In this document: piece by piece, positions 1 to 6,538 of the stretch | Numbering within the stretch: position 1 is the stretch's first letter | Layout: each line of letters starts with the position of its first letter | NCBI GenBank assembly: GCA_005888925.1 | Contig: VBCP01000239.1 | Location: forward strand, 1-11,812 | Direction: 5' to 3' | From: Betaproteobacteria bacterium | GTDB lineage: Bacteria; Pseudomonadota; Gammaproteobacteria; Burkholderiales; SG8-39 | Length of the DNA: 11,812 nt | Position numbers and translations under genes: made by a program | Notes under the pieces: generated by a model | Seen by the model: the letters and a program-made list of their open reading frames with translations, nothing else | Databases searched by the model: none | What the model was told of the DNA's origin: nothing

Positions 1-28
1 CAAAGAGCCCCCCGGACCCTCACGGACA

Positions 29-658
29 ATGATGCAGATTGAGTCGGTGAAAGCGGCTTATCGCCGCTACGCGGCTGTCTACGATGCGGTGTTCGGCCCG
101 GTGCTGCAGCCCGGGCGCAAGGCGGTGGTGCAGGCGCTGCGGGTGCGCCCCGGCGAGCGCGTGCTCGAGGTCGGGGTCGGCACCGGCCTATCGCTGCCGC
201 TCTATCCGCGCGACGTGAAGATCACCGGCATCGATGTATCCCGCGAGATGCTCGAGAAGGCGCGCCGCCGCGTCGCGCGGCGCCGGCTGGCCAATGTCGA
301 GGCGCTGCTCGAGATGGACGCCGAGAAGATGGATTTCGCCGACGCGAGCTTCGACAAGGTGGTGGCGATGTACGTGGTTTCGGTGGTCGAGCGCCCGGCG
401 CGGCTGCTCGAGGAACTCCACCGTGTGTGCCGGCCCGACGGCGAGATCTTCCTCGTCAACCACGTGCGCTCCGACAACCGCTTCGTCGCCGCCGTGGAGA
501 AGGGCCTCGCGCGCTTCTCCGACAAGCTCGGGTTCCGTCCCGACTTCGAGCTGCGCGACATGGTGTCGGGCGCCGATCAGCTGACCGAGCTCTCGCGCAT
601 CAACTTCTTCTGGAAAGTGATGCGCCTCAGGAACGGCGTCGCACACCGCCTGCCTTAA
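29..658 (+). CDS. PmtA-like class I SAM-dependent methyltransferase
   Basis: A 209-aa soluble Rossmann-fold methyltransferase. SAM motif I is VLEVGVGTG at residues 45-53, and the acidic residue ending strand beta-2 is D69 in GIDVS. The N-terminal YRRYAAVYDAVFG and the run GLSLPLYP after motif I resemble bacterial phosphatidylethanolamine N-methyltransferases of the Rhodobacter PmtA type, which methylate PE towards phosphatidylcholine at the inner membrane face. The length fits that family. Two tandem ATG codons (29 and 32) are possible starts and no strong ribosome site precedes them; upstream sequence is cut by the window edge. The gene converges on the envelope glycosylation operon, its stop overlapping that operon's last stop. 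The methyltransferase class is secure; the PE substrate is inferred, and a quinone or other lipid substrate cannot be excluded. Confidence 0.82.
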   Translation: MMQIESVKAAYRRYAAVYDAVFGPVLQPGRKAVVQALRVRPGERVLEVGVGTGLSLPLYPRDVKITGIDVSREMLEKARRRVARRRLANVEALLEMDAEKMDFADASFDKVVAMYVVSVVERPARLLEELHRVCRPDGEIFLVNHVRSDNRFVAAVEKGLARFSDKLGFRPDFELRDMVSGADQLTELSRINFFWKVMRLRNGVAHRLP

Positions 659-1548
659 CTGGTTCGGGCTCCGTCCCCGACTACGAAAAGGGGCGCCGCC
701 AGAACGCCCTGCAGTACCGCCGAAATCCCGTAGAGCAACGCAGTGACGGTCGCCTGCTCGGGCGCGACGCCGAGCGCGCCGAGCACCACGACCGCCGAGA
801 GCTCGCGCGCGCCGAAGCCGCCCCAGCCGAGCGGCATCGCGCCCATGATGAAGATCGGCGCCGCGGCAGCGAGCATCAGCGGATAGCTCAAGCTCACGCC
901 AGCGGCGAAGCCGCACAGCCATAGCGCCGCCGCCGAGAACAGCTGCACCAGCACCGAGAGCCATACCGAGCGCAGGATCGGACCGCCCGATTGCAGCGCC
1001 TGGCGCCTAGCGCGTTCGGCACGCTGGACCGGCAGCGGCAGCCACGGCAGCGCGAGTGCCACGATCAGGCCGGCGCAATAGGCCCAGATCTGCCTTTCCG
1101 CCGGGACCAATCCCGCCGCCATTGCGCCGAGCAGCGCGACGAGCGAACTTGCGCACAGGATCCACAGCCCGCTCAGCCGGTCGAGCAATACGGAGAGGCC
1201 GGAGCGCAGCAGCGGGTTGTTCAGCTGTTGCGCGAGCTGGTAGCCGCGCAGCAGATCGCCCGAGACGGTGGCGCCGGGCAAGAGCACGTTCATCGTCATG
1301 CCGCGGAAATACATGCGCGCGAGCGCACCCAGCGGAGCGCTCAATCCCAGGCCGCGGGCGATGGCCGCCCATCGCGCAGCGGAAAAGATGTTGGATACGA
1401 CCGACGCCATCACCGCGGCGGCGAACCAGCGCAGGTCGATCGCCGCGAGCTCTCGCGCGAGCGCGGCCGGATCGGCGTACCACACCACCGCGGCGAGCAG
1501 GACGAGGCCGAGGGCGAAGCGCCCCGCAGTTCGTCCCGGGGTTTTCAA
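655..1548 (-). CDS. LPG synthase TM / UPF0104 family membrane protein (flippase-like)
   Basis: A 297-aa polytopic membrane protein of the lysylphosphatidylglycerol-synthase transmembrane type (PF03706, UPF0104). Family-like signatures are SAARW at 56-60, MNVLLPGATVSGDLLRGYQL near 86-105, LDRLSGLW at 122-129 and GWGGFGARE at 241-249. Hydrophobic segments fill most of the chain and there is no catalytic MprF-like domain. The chosen start is the TTG at 1548-1546, which overlaps the TGA of the upstream glycosyltransferase as TTGA and has an AAAAGG-type ribosome site a few bases before it. The frame stays open far upstream, but that part lies antisense-like within the neighbour and has no membrane character. 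Members beside polyprenyl-phosphate glycosyltransferases are often proposed to move lipid-linked sugars; that role is inferred from context. Confidence 0.82.
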   Translation of the reverse strand: MKTPGRTAGRFALGLVLLAAVVWYADPAALARELAAIDLRWFAAAVMASVVSNIFSAARWAAIARGLGLSAPLGALARMYFRGMTMNVLLPGATVSGDLLRGYQLAQQLNNPLLRSGLSVLLDRLSGLWILCASSLVALLGAMAAGLVPAERQIWAYCAGLIVALALPWLPLPVQRAERARRQALQSGGPILRSVWLSVLVQLFSAAALWLCGFAAGVSLSYPLMLAAAAPIFIMGAMPLGWGGFGARELSAVVVLGALGVAPEQATVTALLYGISAVLQGVLAAPLFVVGDGARTS

Positions 1549-2540
1549 TGGCCTTTTCTGGGTTGGCGCCGGAGCAGGTATTGCGGCCGTCCCTGAGGCT
1601 CGTGGTAGATGCGCGTCAGGAGCTCGCCGATCAGGCCGGTGGCGACGAGCTGCACGCCGATCAGCGCGAGCAGCACGCCGAGGAGCAGCAGCGGCCGGCC
1701 GCCGATGTCCGCGCCGAGCACGAGCTTTTCTACGGTAAGCCACAGGAGGATCAGGAAGCCCGCCGCGCCGAGCGCGAGCCCGACCCCGCCGAAGGCCTGC
1801 AGCGGCCGGTGCAGGAAGCGCATCAGGAACTTGATCCACAGGAGATCGAGCAGCACGCGGAACGTGCGGTCGATGCCGTATTTCGACTCGCCGCGCGTGC
1901 GCGCATGGTGACGCACCGGCACCTCGACGATGTTGGCGCCGACCTCCGCGGCGAGCGCCGGGATGAAGCGGTGCAGCTCGCCGTAGAGCCGCAAGCCGCG
2001 GATCACGTCGGCGCGATAGAGCTTGAGCGCGCAGCCGTAGTCGTGCAGCTTCACGCCGGTCACCCGCGAGATCACCATGTTCGCCGCCGCCGACGGCAGC
2101 TTCCTCGACACCGTGCGGTCCTGGCGATCCTTGCGCCACCCGGAGATGACGTCGATGTCCGGCCGCTCATCGAGCAGCTTGAGGAGCTCGGGCACATCCT
2201 CCGGATCGTTCTGCAGGTCGCCGTCGAGCGTGACGATGATCTCGCCCTGCGCGGCGTCGAAGCCCGCCTGCAGCGCCGCCGATTGTCCGTAGTTGCGGAT
2301 GAGGTAGAGCGGCTTGAGCCACGGCCGATCGGCGGCCAGCGCCTCGAGGGCGGCGGCGGAGCCGTCGCGGGAGCCATCGTCCACGCAGATCAGCTCGAAG
2401 CTTTTCCCGGAGCGCTGCATCGCGCCGCCCACGCGTGCGACCAGGTCGGCGAGGTTGGCCTCCTCGTTGTAAACCGGGATGACTACGGAGACTTGGACCA
2501 AAGGGCTCAAAGGCAGGAGCGCGGGGCTATCGGGCAGCAC
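1545..2540 (-). CDS. ArnC/DPM1-like polyprenyl-phosphate glycosyltransferase (GT2), intact copy
   Basis: A 331-aa family 2 glycosyltransferase with a cytosolic GT-A domain and two C-terminal membrane helices (about 250-272 and 285-308). The start of the fold is VSVVIPVYNEEANL at 17-30. The nucleotide-binding DDGSRDGS is at 54-61, the metal-binding DGD at 106-108 and RGESKYG at 216-222. This layout is that of ArnC, DPM1 and GtrB-type enzymes, which move a sugar from a nucleotide donor to undecaprenyl phosphate. The GTG at 2540 is the likely start; it overlaps the end of the PAP2 reading frame by 14 nt and lacks a good ribosome site, so coupling is likely. TTG codons at 2510 and 2501 are alternatives. 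Residues 1-148 are encoded in the duplicated block and recur at 3529-3086. The exact sugar is unknown. Confidence 0.92.
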   Translation of the reverse strand: MLPDSPALLPLSPLVQVSVVIPVYNEEANLADLVARVGGAMQRSGKSFELICVDDGSRDGSAAALEALAADRPWLKPLYLIRNYGQSAALQAGFDAAQGEIIVTLDGDLQNDPEDVPELLKLLDERPDIDVISGWRKDRQDRTVSRKLPSAAANMVISRVTGVKLHDYGCALKLYRADVIRGLRLYGELHRFIPALAAEVGANIVEVPVRHHARTRGESKYGIDRTFRVLLDLLWIKFLMRFLHRPLQAFGGVGLALGAAGFLILLWLTVEKLVLGADIGGRPLLLLGVLLALIGVQLVATGLIGELLTRIYHEPQGRPQYLLRRQPRKGH

Positions 2541-3085
2541 GTTTCAGTCTAGCCGCCGCAGCGGCGATGCAGCAAATGCCGATCGCGCGCTGGAAGAGGT
2601 CCGCCTGCGGATACTCGTTCGGATAGCCGAGCACCAGCGCCACCGCGCACGCAGTCAGGAGCAGCGCCAGCGTCCACTGGGCGAGTGGCCGTTCGCCGAA
2701 TTGCCGCGTGCGCTCTGCAAGCCAGAGTGCGCAAATCGCGGCGAGCCAGCCGCCGAAGGCGCCGGCCAGGATGTCGAGCGGCCAGTGCACCCCGACCACG
2801 GCGCGCGATAGCGCCACTACCACCGCGAGCGCCACGATCGCGCAGGTCCAGAGGCGCATGCCGAGGCCGAGCGCGAAGAGGCCGGCGATGGCGAAAGCCG
2901 TCGTCGCATGGCCGGAAGGAAAGGAGTGAGCCTGGTAAGCGCGCCCGATGATGTGCGCGTCGTTGCCGAGCACGGCGGGCGGCCGCGCCACGTCGACGAA
3001 CTGCTTCATGCCGTGCACCCAGAGCGTGCCGAGCAGCGCGAGGAAGGCGAGCGCCCAGAGCAGATCCGGCCGCCGCCGCCAGAGC
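2097..3085 (+). repeat. 989-bp tandem duplication, copy 1
   Basis: Line-by-line comparison shows that bases 2097-3085 recur at 3086-4074 in the same orientation at a fixed offset of 989. Only two bases differ: G2957 versus A3946 and T3002 versus G3991. The repeat starts inside the intact ArnC-like gene and ends inside the 5'-truncated PAP2 copy. Bases 2096 and 3085 differ, as do 3086 and 4075, which sets the limits exactly. Confidence 0.97.
2527..3085 (-). pseudogene. 5'-truncated duplicate of the PAP2 phosphatase gene
   Basis: This is the distal part of the PAP2 gene in duplication copy 1. It encodes residues 64-248 of the intact protein at 4262-3516 and lacks the first 63 residues, including the first membrane segment. 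The three PAP2 motifs survive: lysine before QFVDVARP, FPSGHAT and SRAVVGVHWPLD. It differs from the intact copy at two codons: Q instead of P directly after the motif-1 lysine, and A instead of V in NDAHIIG. It has no native start. An ATG at 3009-3007 sits just before the conserved lysine, and upstream its frame runs through the out-of-frame GT2 fragment to an ATG at 3366. Normal function is unlikely because the N-terminal helix is gone. Confidence 0.85.
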
Positions 3086-3529
3086 CAGCTTCCTCGACAC
3101 CGTGCGGTCCTGGCGATCCTTGCGCCACCCGGAGATGACGTCGATGTCCGGCCGCTCATCGAGCAGCTTGAGGAGCTCGGGCACATCCTCCGGATCGTTC
3201 TGCAGGTCGCCGTCGAGCGTGACGATGATCTCGCCCTGCGCGGCGTCGAAGCCCGCCTGCAGCGCCGCCGATTGTCCGTAGTTGCGGATGAGGTAGAGCG
3301 GCTTGAGCCACGGCCGATCGGCGGCCAGCGCCTCGAGGGCGGCGGCGGAGCCGTCGCGGGAGCCATCGTCCACGCAGATCAGCTCGAAGCTTTTCCCGGA
3401 GCGCTGCATCGCGCCGCCCACGCGTGCGACCAGGTCGGCGAGGTTGGCCTCCTCGTTGTAAACCGGGATGACTACGGAGACTTGGACCAAAGGGCTCAAA
3501 GGCAGGAGCGCGGGGCTATCGGGCAGCAC
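3086..3529 (-). pseudogene. 3'-truncated duplicate of the ArnC-like glycosyltransferase gene
   Basis: This stretch reproduces exactly the first 148 codons of the intact glycosyltransferase at 2540-1545, from the GTG at 3529 to SRKL at the duplication junction. It retains DDGSRDGS and DGD but loses the rest of the GT-A domain, the RGESKYG motif and both membrane helices. Across the junction the frame continues, out of phase with PAP2, as an alanine/arginine-rich tail to a TAG at 2551-2549, giving a 326-aa chimeric open frame. That stop lies 8 nt before the GTG of the intact glycosyltransferase, so translation of the chimera could still feed downstream expression. The product should be inactive; the tail composition is typical of a shifted frame in GC-rich DNA. 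Confidence 0.87.
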
Positions 3530-4074
3530 GTTTCAGTCTAGCCGCCGCAGCGGCGATGCAGCAAATGCCGATCGCGCGCTGGAAGAGGTCCGCCTGCGGA
3601 TACTCGTTCGGATAGCCGAGCACCAGCGCCACCGCGCACGCAGTCAGGAGCAGCGCCAGCGTCCACTGGGCGAGTGGCCGTTCGCCGAATTGCCGCGTGC
3701 GCTCTGCAAGCCAGAGTGCGCAAATCGCGGCGAGCCAGCCGCCGAAGGCGCCGGCCAGGATGTCGAGCGGCCAGTGCACCCCGACCACGGCGCGCGATAG
3801 CGCCACTACCACCGCGAGCGCCACGATCGCGCAGGTCCAGAGGCGCATGCCGAGGCCGAGCGCGAAGAGGCCGGCGATGGCGAAAGCCGTCGTCGCATGG
3901 CCGGAAGGAAAGGAGTGAGCCTGGTAAGCGCGCCCGATGATGTGCACGTCGTTGCCGAGCACGGCGGGCGGCCGCGCCACGTCGACGAACGGCTTCATGC
4001 CGTGCACCCAGAGCGTGCCGAGCAGCGCGAGGAAGGCGAGCGCCCAGAGCAGATCCGGCCGCCGCCGCCAGAGC
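3086..4074 (+). repeat. 989-bp tandem duplication, copy 2
   Basis: This is the second copy, directly abutting copy 1. It holds the 5' part of the ArnC-like gene (3529-3086) and most of the intact PAP2 gene (codons 63-248). The two copies are identical apart from two substitutions that fall in the PAP2 part. No insertion sequence, terminal inverted repeat or target-site duplication is visible at the edges, so an IS-mediated event is not supported. Confidence 0.97.
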
Positions 4075-4262
4075 GGCAGGCACAGCGCGAACGCCACCAT
4101 GCCGTCGCCGAGCACCGTGAGGTTGGCCCACAGCGTGTCGCTCGTCGCGGGACCGATCTTGTTCAGCGCCAGAAATATGGCGCGGTTCGCATCCAGCCCA
4201 TAGATGGTGACGAAACCGAGCGCGGCGATTGCCGGCACCAGCCAGCTCCGCCAGTGCTTCAA
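3516..4262 (-). CDS. PAP2 superfamily membrane phosphatase, intact copy
   Basis: A 248-aa integral membrane phosphatase of the type-2 phosphatidic acid phosphatase superfamily. All three catalytic motifs are present: K90 to R97-P98 (KPFVDVARP), PSGH at 119-122 and SR at 156-157 with H163 and D167 (SRAVVGVHWPLD). Several hydrophobic helices surround them, and the first lies at about residues 7-24. The likely start is the TTG at 4262-4260, overlapping the TGA of the ArnT-like gene as TTGA; no ribosome site is visible, so translational coupling is probable. In this cassette the expected job is removing phosphate from a polyprenyl or lipid pyrophosphate on the periplasmic side, as in UppP, PgpB or LpxT relatives; which substrate is used cannot be read from sequence. 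The 3' end overlaps the duplicated glycosyltransferase start by 14 nt. Confidence 0.9.
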   Translation of the reverse strand: MKHWRSWLVPAIAALGFVTIYGLDANRAIFLALNKIGPATSDTLWANLTVLGDGMVAFALCLPLWRRRPDLLWALAFLALLGTLWVHGMKPFVDVARPPAVLGNDVHIIGRAYQAHSFPSGHATTAFAIAGLFALGLGMRLWTCAIVALAVVVALSRAVVGVHWPLDILAGAFGGWLAAICALWLAERTRQFGERPLAQWTLALLLTACAVALVLGYPNEYPQADLFQRAIGICCIAAAAARLKRAAR

Positions 4263-5791
4263 GCGCGGATTCTCGCGAGCACGATGCCGCGCTTCGAGTA
4301 AAGGAGGTCGTAGCTCAGGCCCGCCGGCAGCTCGGTCAGGCGGTTCGCCTTCGTCACGACGACGTCGCCCGGCCGCGGCTCGCGGCTCGGCGTCGGCGCG
4401 CCGCGGTAGACGCTGAAGCTCGGCGCGTTCAAGCGCCACATCACGGGCTCGAGGTGGCGCTCGCGGCAAAGGAGCGCGGCCTCCTTGATCGAGGCCTGCT
4501 GCGCGTAGCCGGCCGCCGGCACGACCAGCGTCGAGAGCGCGGCCACCGCGGCCAGGCCGAAGACGGCGAGCTTGCGCGGCAGCGGCGTCGCGTGCTCGAG
4601 CATCGCGAACACGACGAGCGCGCTGATGACGGCGAAAAACCCGAAGTAGAAGGTATCGAATCGCTCGAGCGCCGCGCCGAGCACCTCGCGATAGAAGGCG
4701 TCGGGCACGTGCCCGAGGGAGTAGTTGACGACGTAGGGCAGCCCGAGGAGCGCGAGGAAGAAAGCGAGCACCGGCACCATCGGCCAGAACGCCGCCTCCA
4801 CATCGCCGTGCACCGCCATCAGCACCGCGAGCCCGGTATAGCCATAGAGCACGTAATGCGGCAGCTTGGTCCCCGAGAGCGAGAAAAACACGAAGACGAA
4901 CGCGAACCAGAGCAGCAGGTAGAGCTGGAGGTCGTCGCGCCACACGGTGCGGATGCGCAGCGCGAGGGGCACCAGGAGCGCGGTGAACGGCAGGCTGAGG
5001 ATCAGCACCACTGGGAAGTAATAGAGCAGGCTGCCCGTGTGGCCTGACACCGGTCCGCTGAAGCGCCCGACGTTGTGCTTCATGATGAAGCCATCGACGA
5101 AGGCGCGTCCCTCTTTCAGCAGGATGACCACGTACCAGGGCGCCGCAATGACCAGCAGGAGGAGCAGCGCGCGCCAGTCGAACACCGCGCGCGCCCAGGT
5201 CCGAATGTCCCTTCTGAAAAGACAAAAAGCGAGGGTCGTGGCGAAGGGGATGAGTATGGCGATCGGTCCCTTCGCCAGCACACCGAGCGCGATCGCCGCG
5301 TGCGTCGCGTAAAGCCATCTTCGCTCGCCGCTCGACAGATGCAGCCACGCCGCGAACATCGCGGCCGCGAGCAGCGCATTCAGCAGCGCGTCCGCGGTCG
5401 CGGCGCGGCCGATGATGTACACGCCGAGCGAAGTGGCGAGGAGCGCGGCGGCGAAAAGGGCGCGCTCGATGCCGTAATGGCGCCTGACGAAGAGGTAGGT
5501 GAGCCACGCCCAGGCGGTGGCGCACAGCGCGGAGGGCAGGCGAAAGGCCCATTCGGTCGGCCCGAGCAGCGCGACGCTCGCCGCCTGCAGCCAGTAGACC
5601 AGGATCGGCTTGTCGTAGCGCGGCTCGCCGTTGAGAGTGGTCGAGAGGAAATCGCCGCGCTGGAACATCTCGAGGGTCGCCTGGCTGAAGGCGCCTTCGT
5701 CGACGTCGAACAGCGGCGCCGCGCCGAGCATCCAGAAGAAGCTCGCGAGGACCGCGGCGACCGTCAGCCATCTCGCCCCACCTTCCCTCAT
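4259..5791 (-). CDS. ArnT/PMT-like membrane glycosyltransferase (GT83/GT39 type)
   Basis: A 510-aa GT-C fold membrane protein, first gene of the leftward operon. After a first helix (about 8-26) comes the catalytic loop FDVDEGAFSQATLEM, in which D31-E32 occupy the expected acidic position. Further family features are RYDKPILVYWLQA at 58-70, GRAATADALL at 128-137, LAKGP at 172-176, a periplasmic loop NVGRFSGPVSGHTGSLLYY and SGTKLPHYVLYGY at 306-318. ArnT enzymes take a sugar from undecaprenyl phosphate on the periplasmic side and attach it to lipid A; the GT-C fold and neighbours support a polyprenyl-phosphate donor, but the sugar and acceptor are unknown. The ATG at 5791 starts 9 nt after a TAGAAT hexamer, implying a very short leader. 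The end overlaps the PAP2 start by 4 nt. Confidence 0.9.
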   Translation of the reverse strand: MREGGARWLTVAAVLASFFWMLGAAPLFDVDEGAFSQATLEMFQRGDFLSTTLNGEPRYDKPILVYWLQAASVALLGPTEWAFRLPSALCATAWAWLTYLFVRRHYGIERALFAAALLATSLGVYIIGRAATADALLNALLAAAMFAAWLHLSSGERRWLYATHAAIALGVLAKGPIAILIPFATTLAFCLFRRDIRTWARAVFDWRALLLLLVIAAPWYVVILLKEGRAFVDGFIMKHNVGRFSGPVSGHTGSLLYYFPVVLILSLPFTALLVPLALRIRTVWRDDLQLYLLLWFAFVFVFFSLSGTKLPHYVLYGYTGLAVLMAVHGDVEAAFWPMVPVLAFFLALLGLPYVVNYSLGHVPDAFYREVLGAALERFDTFYFGFFAVISALVVFAMLEHATPLPRKLAVFGLAAVAALSTLVVPAAGYAQQASIKEAALLCRERHLEPVMWRLNAPSFSVYRGAPTPSREPRPGDVVVTKANRLTELPAGLSYDLLYSKRGIVLARIRA

Positions 5792-5800
5792 GGGGCGCGG

Positions 5801-5806
5801 ATTCTA
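5801..5806 (-). promoter_or_regulatory. Candidate -10 element (TAGAAT) for the glycosylation operon
   Basis: On the - strand TAGAAT matches the sigma-70 -10 consensus at five of six bases. It ends 9 nt before the ATG at 5791. Initiation about 7 nt after the hexamer would leave a leader of only about 2-3 nt, i.e. an essentially leaderless mRNA, which fits the lack of a ribosome site. No convincing -35 box is seen at 16-18 nt spacing. Confidence 0.4.
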
Positions 5807-5843
5807 CGCGTGCGCCGTAAGTCTGCAGTCCAGCTTGCCAATC

Positions 5844-5891
5844 GGGGTCTGACCGGTGTCGCTCGGCGGCCCCGTGCAGGGGTCTGACCCC
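5844..5891. repeat. Two copies of GGGGTCTGACC; second is a perfect palindrome
   Basis: The 11-mer GGGGTCTGACC occurs at 5844-5854 and again at 5879-5889, same orientation, 35 bp apart. The second extends to GGGGTCTGACCCC (5879-5891), two perfectly complementary 6-base arms around one T. A CCCC run at 5870-5873 could also pair with the second GGGG. Both lie in the divergent intergenic region, so they could be a transcription factor operator or a dispersed intergenic repeat of the GGGGTCAGACCCC kind recalled from other proteobacteria. Confidence 0.6.
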
Positions 5892-5920
5892 GGTTTGGGT
5901 TTGCTAAGATGGCCGGATAT

Positions 5921-5926
5921 AGGAGG
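5921..5926 (+). promoter_or_regulatory. Strong ribosome binding site for the VOC gene
   Basis: AGGAGG lies 4 nt before the ATG at 5931 and fixes that start over an in-frame GTG at 5856, which would add 25 residues with no domain character and place the palindromic repeat inside the coding region. Confidence 0.88.
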
Positions 5927-5930
5927 CACC

Positions 5931-6536
5931 ATGTTCGGACGCCTGCACCACGTTGCTTACCGCTGCCGGGACGCGCAGCGCACGGTCGATTTCTACACGA
6001 AGGTCGTCGGTCTGAAGTATGTCGCCGGGCTGATGCCGCCCGAGAACCACAAGCCGTCGTGGCCGCTGAACGAGCCCGGACAGCCGGCGCGCAAGGTGCT
6101 CGGCGAGGAAGCCGATTCGATCCACATCTTCTTCGAGCTCGGCGACGGCAGCTACCTCGCCTTCTTCGACGTGCCGGGCGGCGGCGACGACAGCCAGGAC
6201 CCGACGCCGTGGTGGGTGAAGCACATCGCTTTCGAGGTGGCCGACATGAAAACGCTCACCGAGGGCAAGAAGCGGCTGGAAGCGCACGGCGTGCAGGTGC
6301 TCGGTCCCAAGGACCACGGCATGTGCCAGTCCATCTATTTCATGGACCCCGACGGCCACCGGCTCGAGATGACGGTGCGCACCGAGCAGGCCGACACCTG
6401 GCAGCAGCTCGCCGGCGACGCGCAGAAGGAGCTCGCCCGCTGGAACGAGCTCAAGAAACGCAAATACGGCCCCGCGCCGGCCGGGAAGGACAAGATCCCG
6501 GCGATGCCCGCCGACAGCACCGTCGTCAGCGCGTAG
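5931..6536 (+). CDS. VOC superfamily protein (glyoxalase / extradiol dioxygenase fold)
   Basis: A 201-aa protein with two vicinal-oxygen-chelate beta-alpha-beta-beta-beta modules. Module one begins LHHVAYRCRD and ends YLAFFD; module two begins WWVKHIAFEV and ends with YFMDPDGHRLEMTV. Likely metal ligands by position are H7, H98 and E146, with D80 or a nearby residue completing the site. Enzymes of this fold include glyoxalases, extradiol dioxygenases, epimerases and fosfomycin-resistance proteins; the sequence does not tell which. The C-terminal 50 residues are a charged extension (QQLAGDAQKELARWNELKKR) that may form a helix. The gene is followed after 2 nt by a Bug solute-binding protein, so the two are probably co-transcribed and the enzyme may act on the imported acid. 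The fold is sure, the reaction is not. Confidence 0.87.
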   Translation: MFGRLHHVAYRCRDAQRTVDFYTKVVGLKYVAGLMPPENHKPSWPLNEPGQPARKVLGEEADSIHIFFELGDGSYLAFFDVPGGGDDSQDPTPWWVKHIAFEVADMKTLTEGKKRLEAHGVQVLGPKDHGMCQSIYFMDPDGHRLEMTVRTEQADTWQQLAGDAQKELARWNELKKRKYGPAPAGKDKIPAMPADSTVVSA

Positions 6537-6538
6537 GT

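Noticed and set aside
1056..2552. Long + strand open frame of 498 codons opposite the GT2 and flippase genes
   Set aside because: It lies antisense to two well-supported genes, is rich in Arg/Ala/Glu/His with no domain, and reflects GC-rich third positions.
2097..4074. Insertion sequence or composite transposon as the cause of the repeat
   Set aside because: No transposase, terminal inverted repeats or target-site duplications are present; the block contains only pieces of the local genes.
3516..5771. A 751-codon - strand frame as a single large fusion protein
   Set aside because: Only the last 248 residues are PAP2; the rest is an arginine-rich shadow of the ArnT-like gene in another frame.
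5075..5887. A 270-codon + strand frame opposite the ArnT-like gene
   Set aside because: Shadow of a confident membrane protein gene; no recognisable domain.
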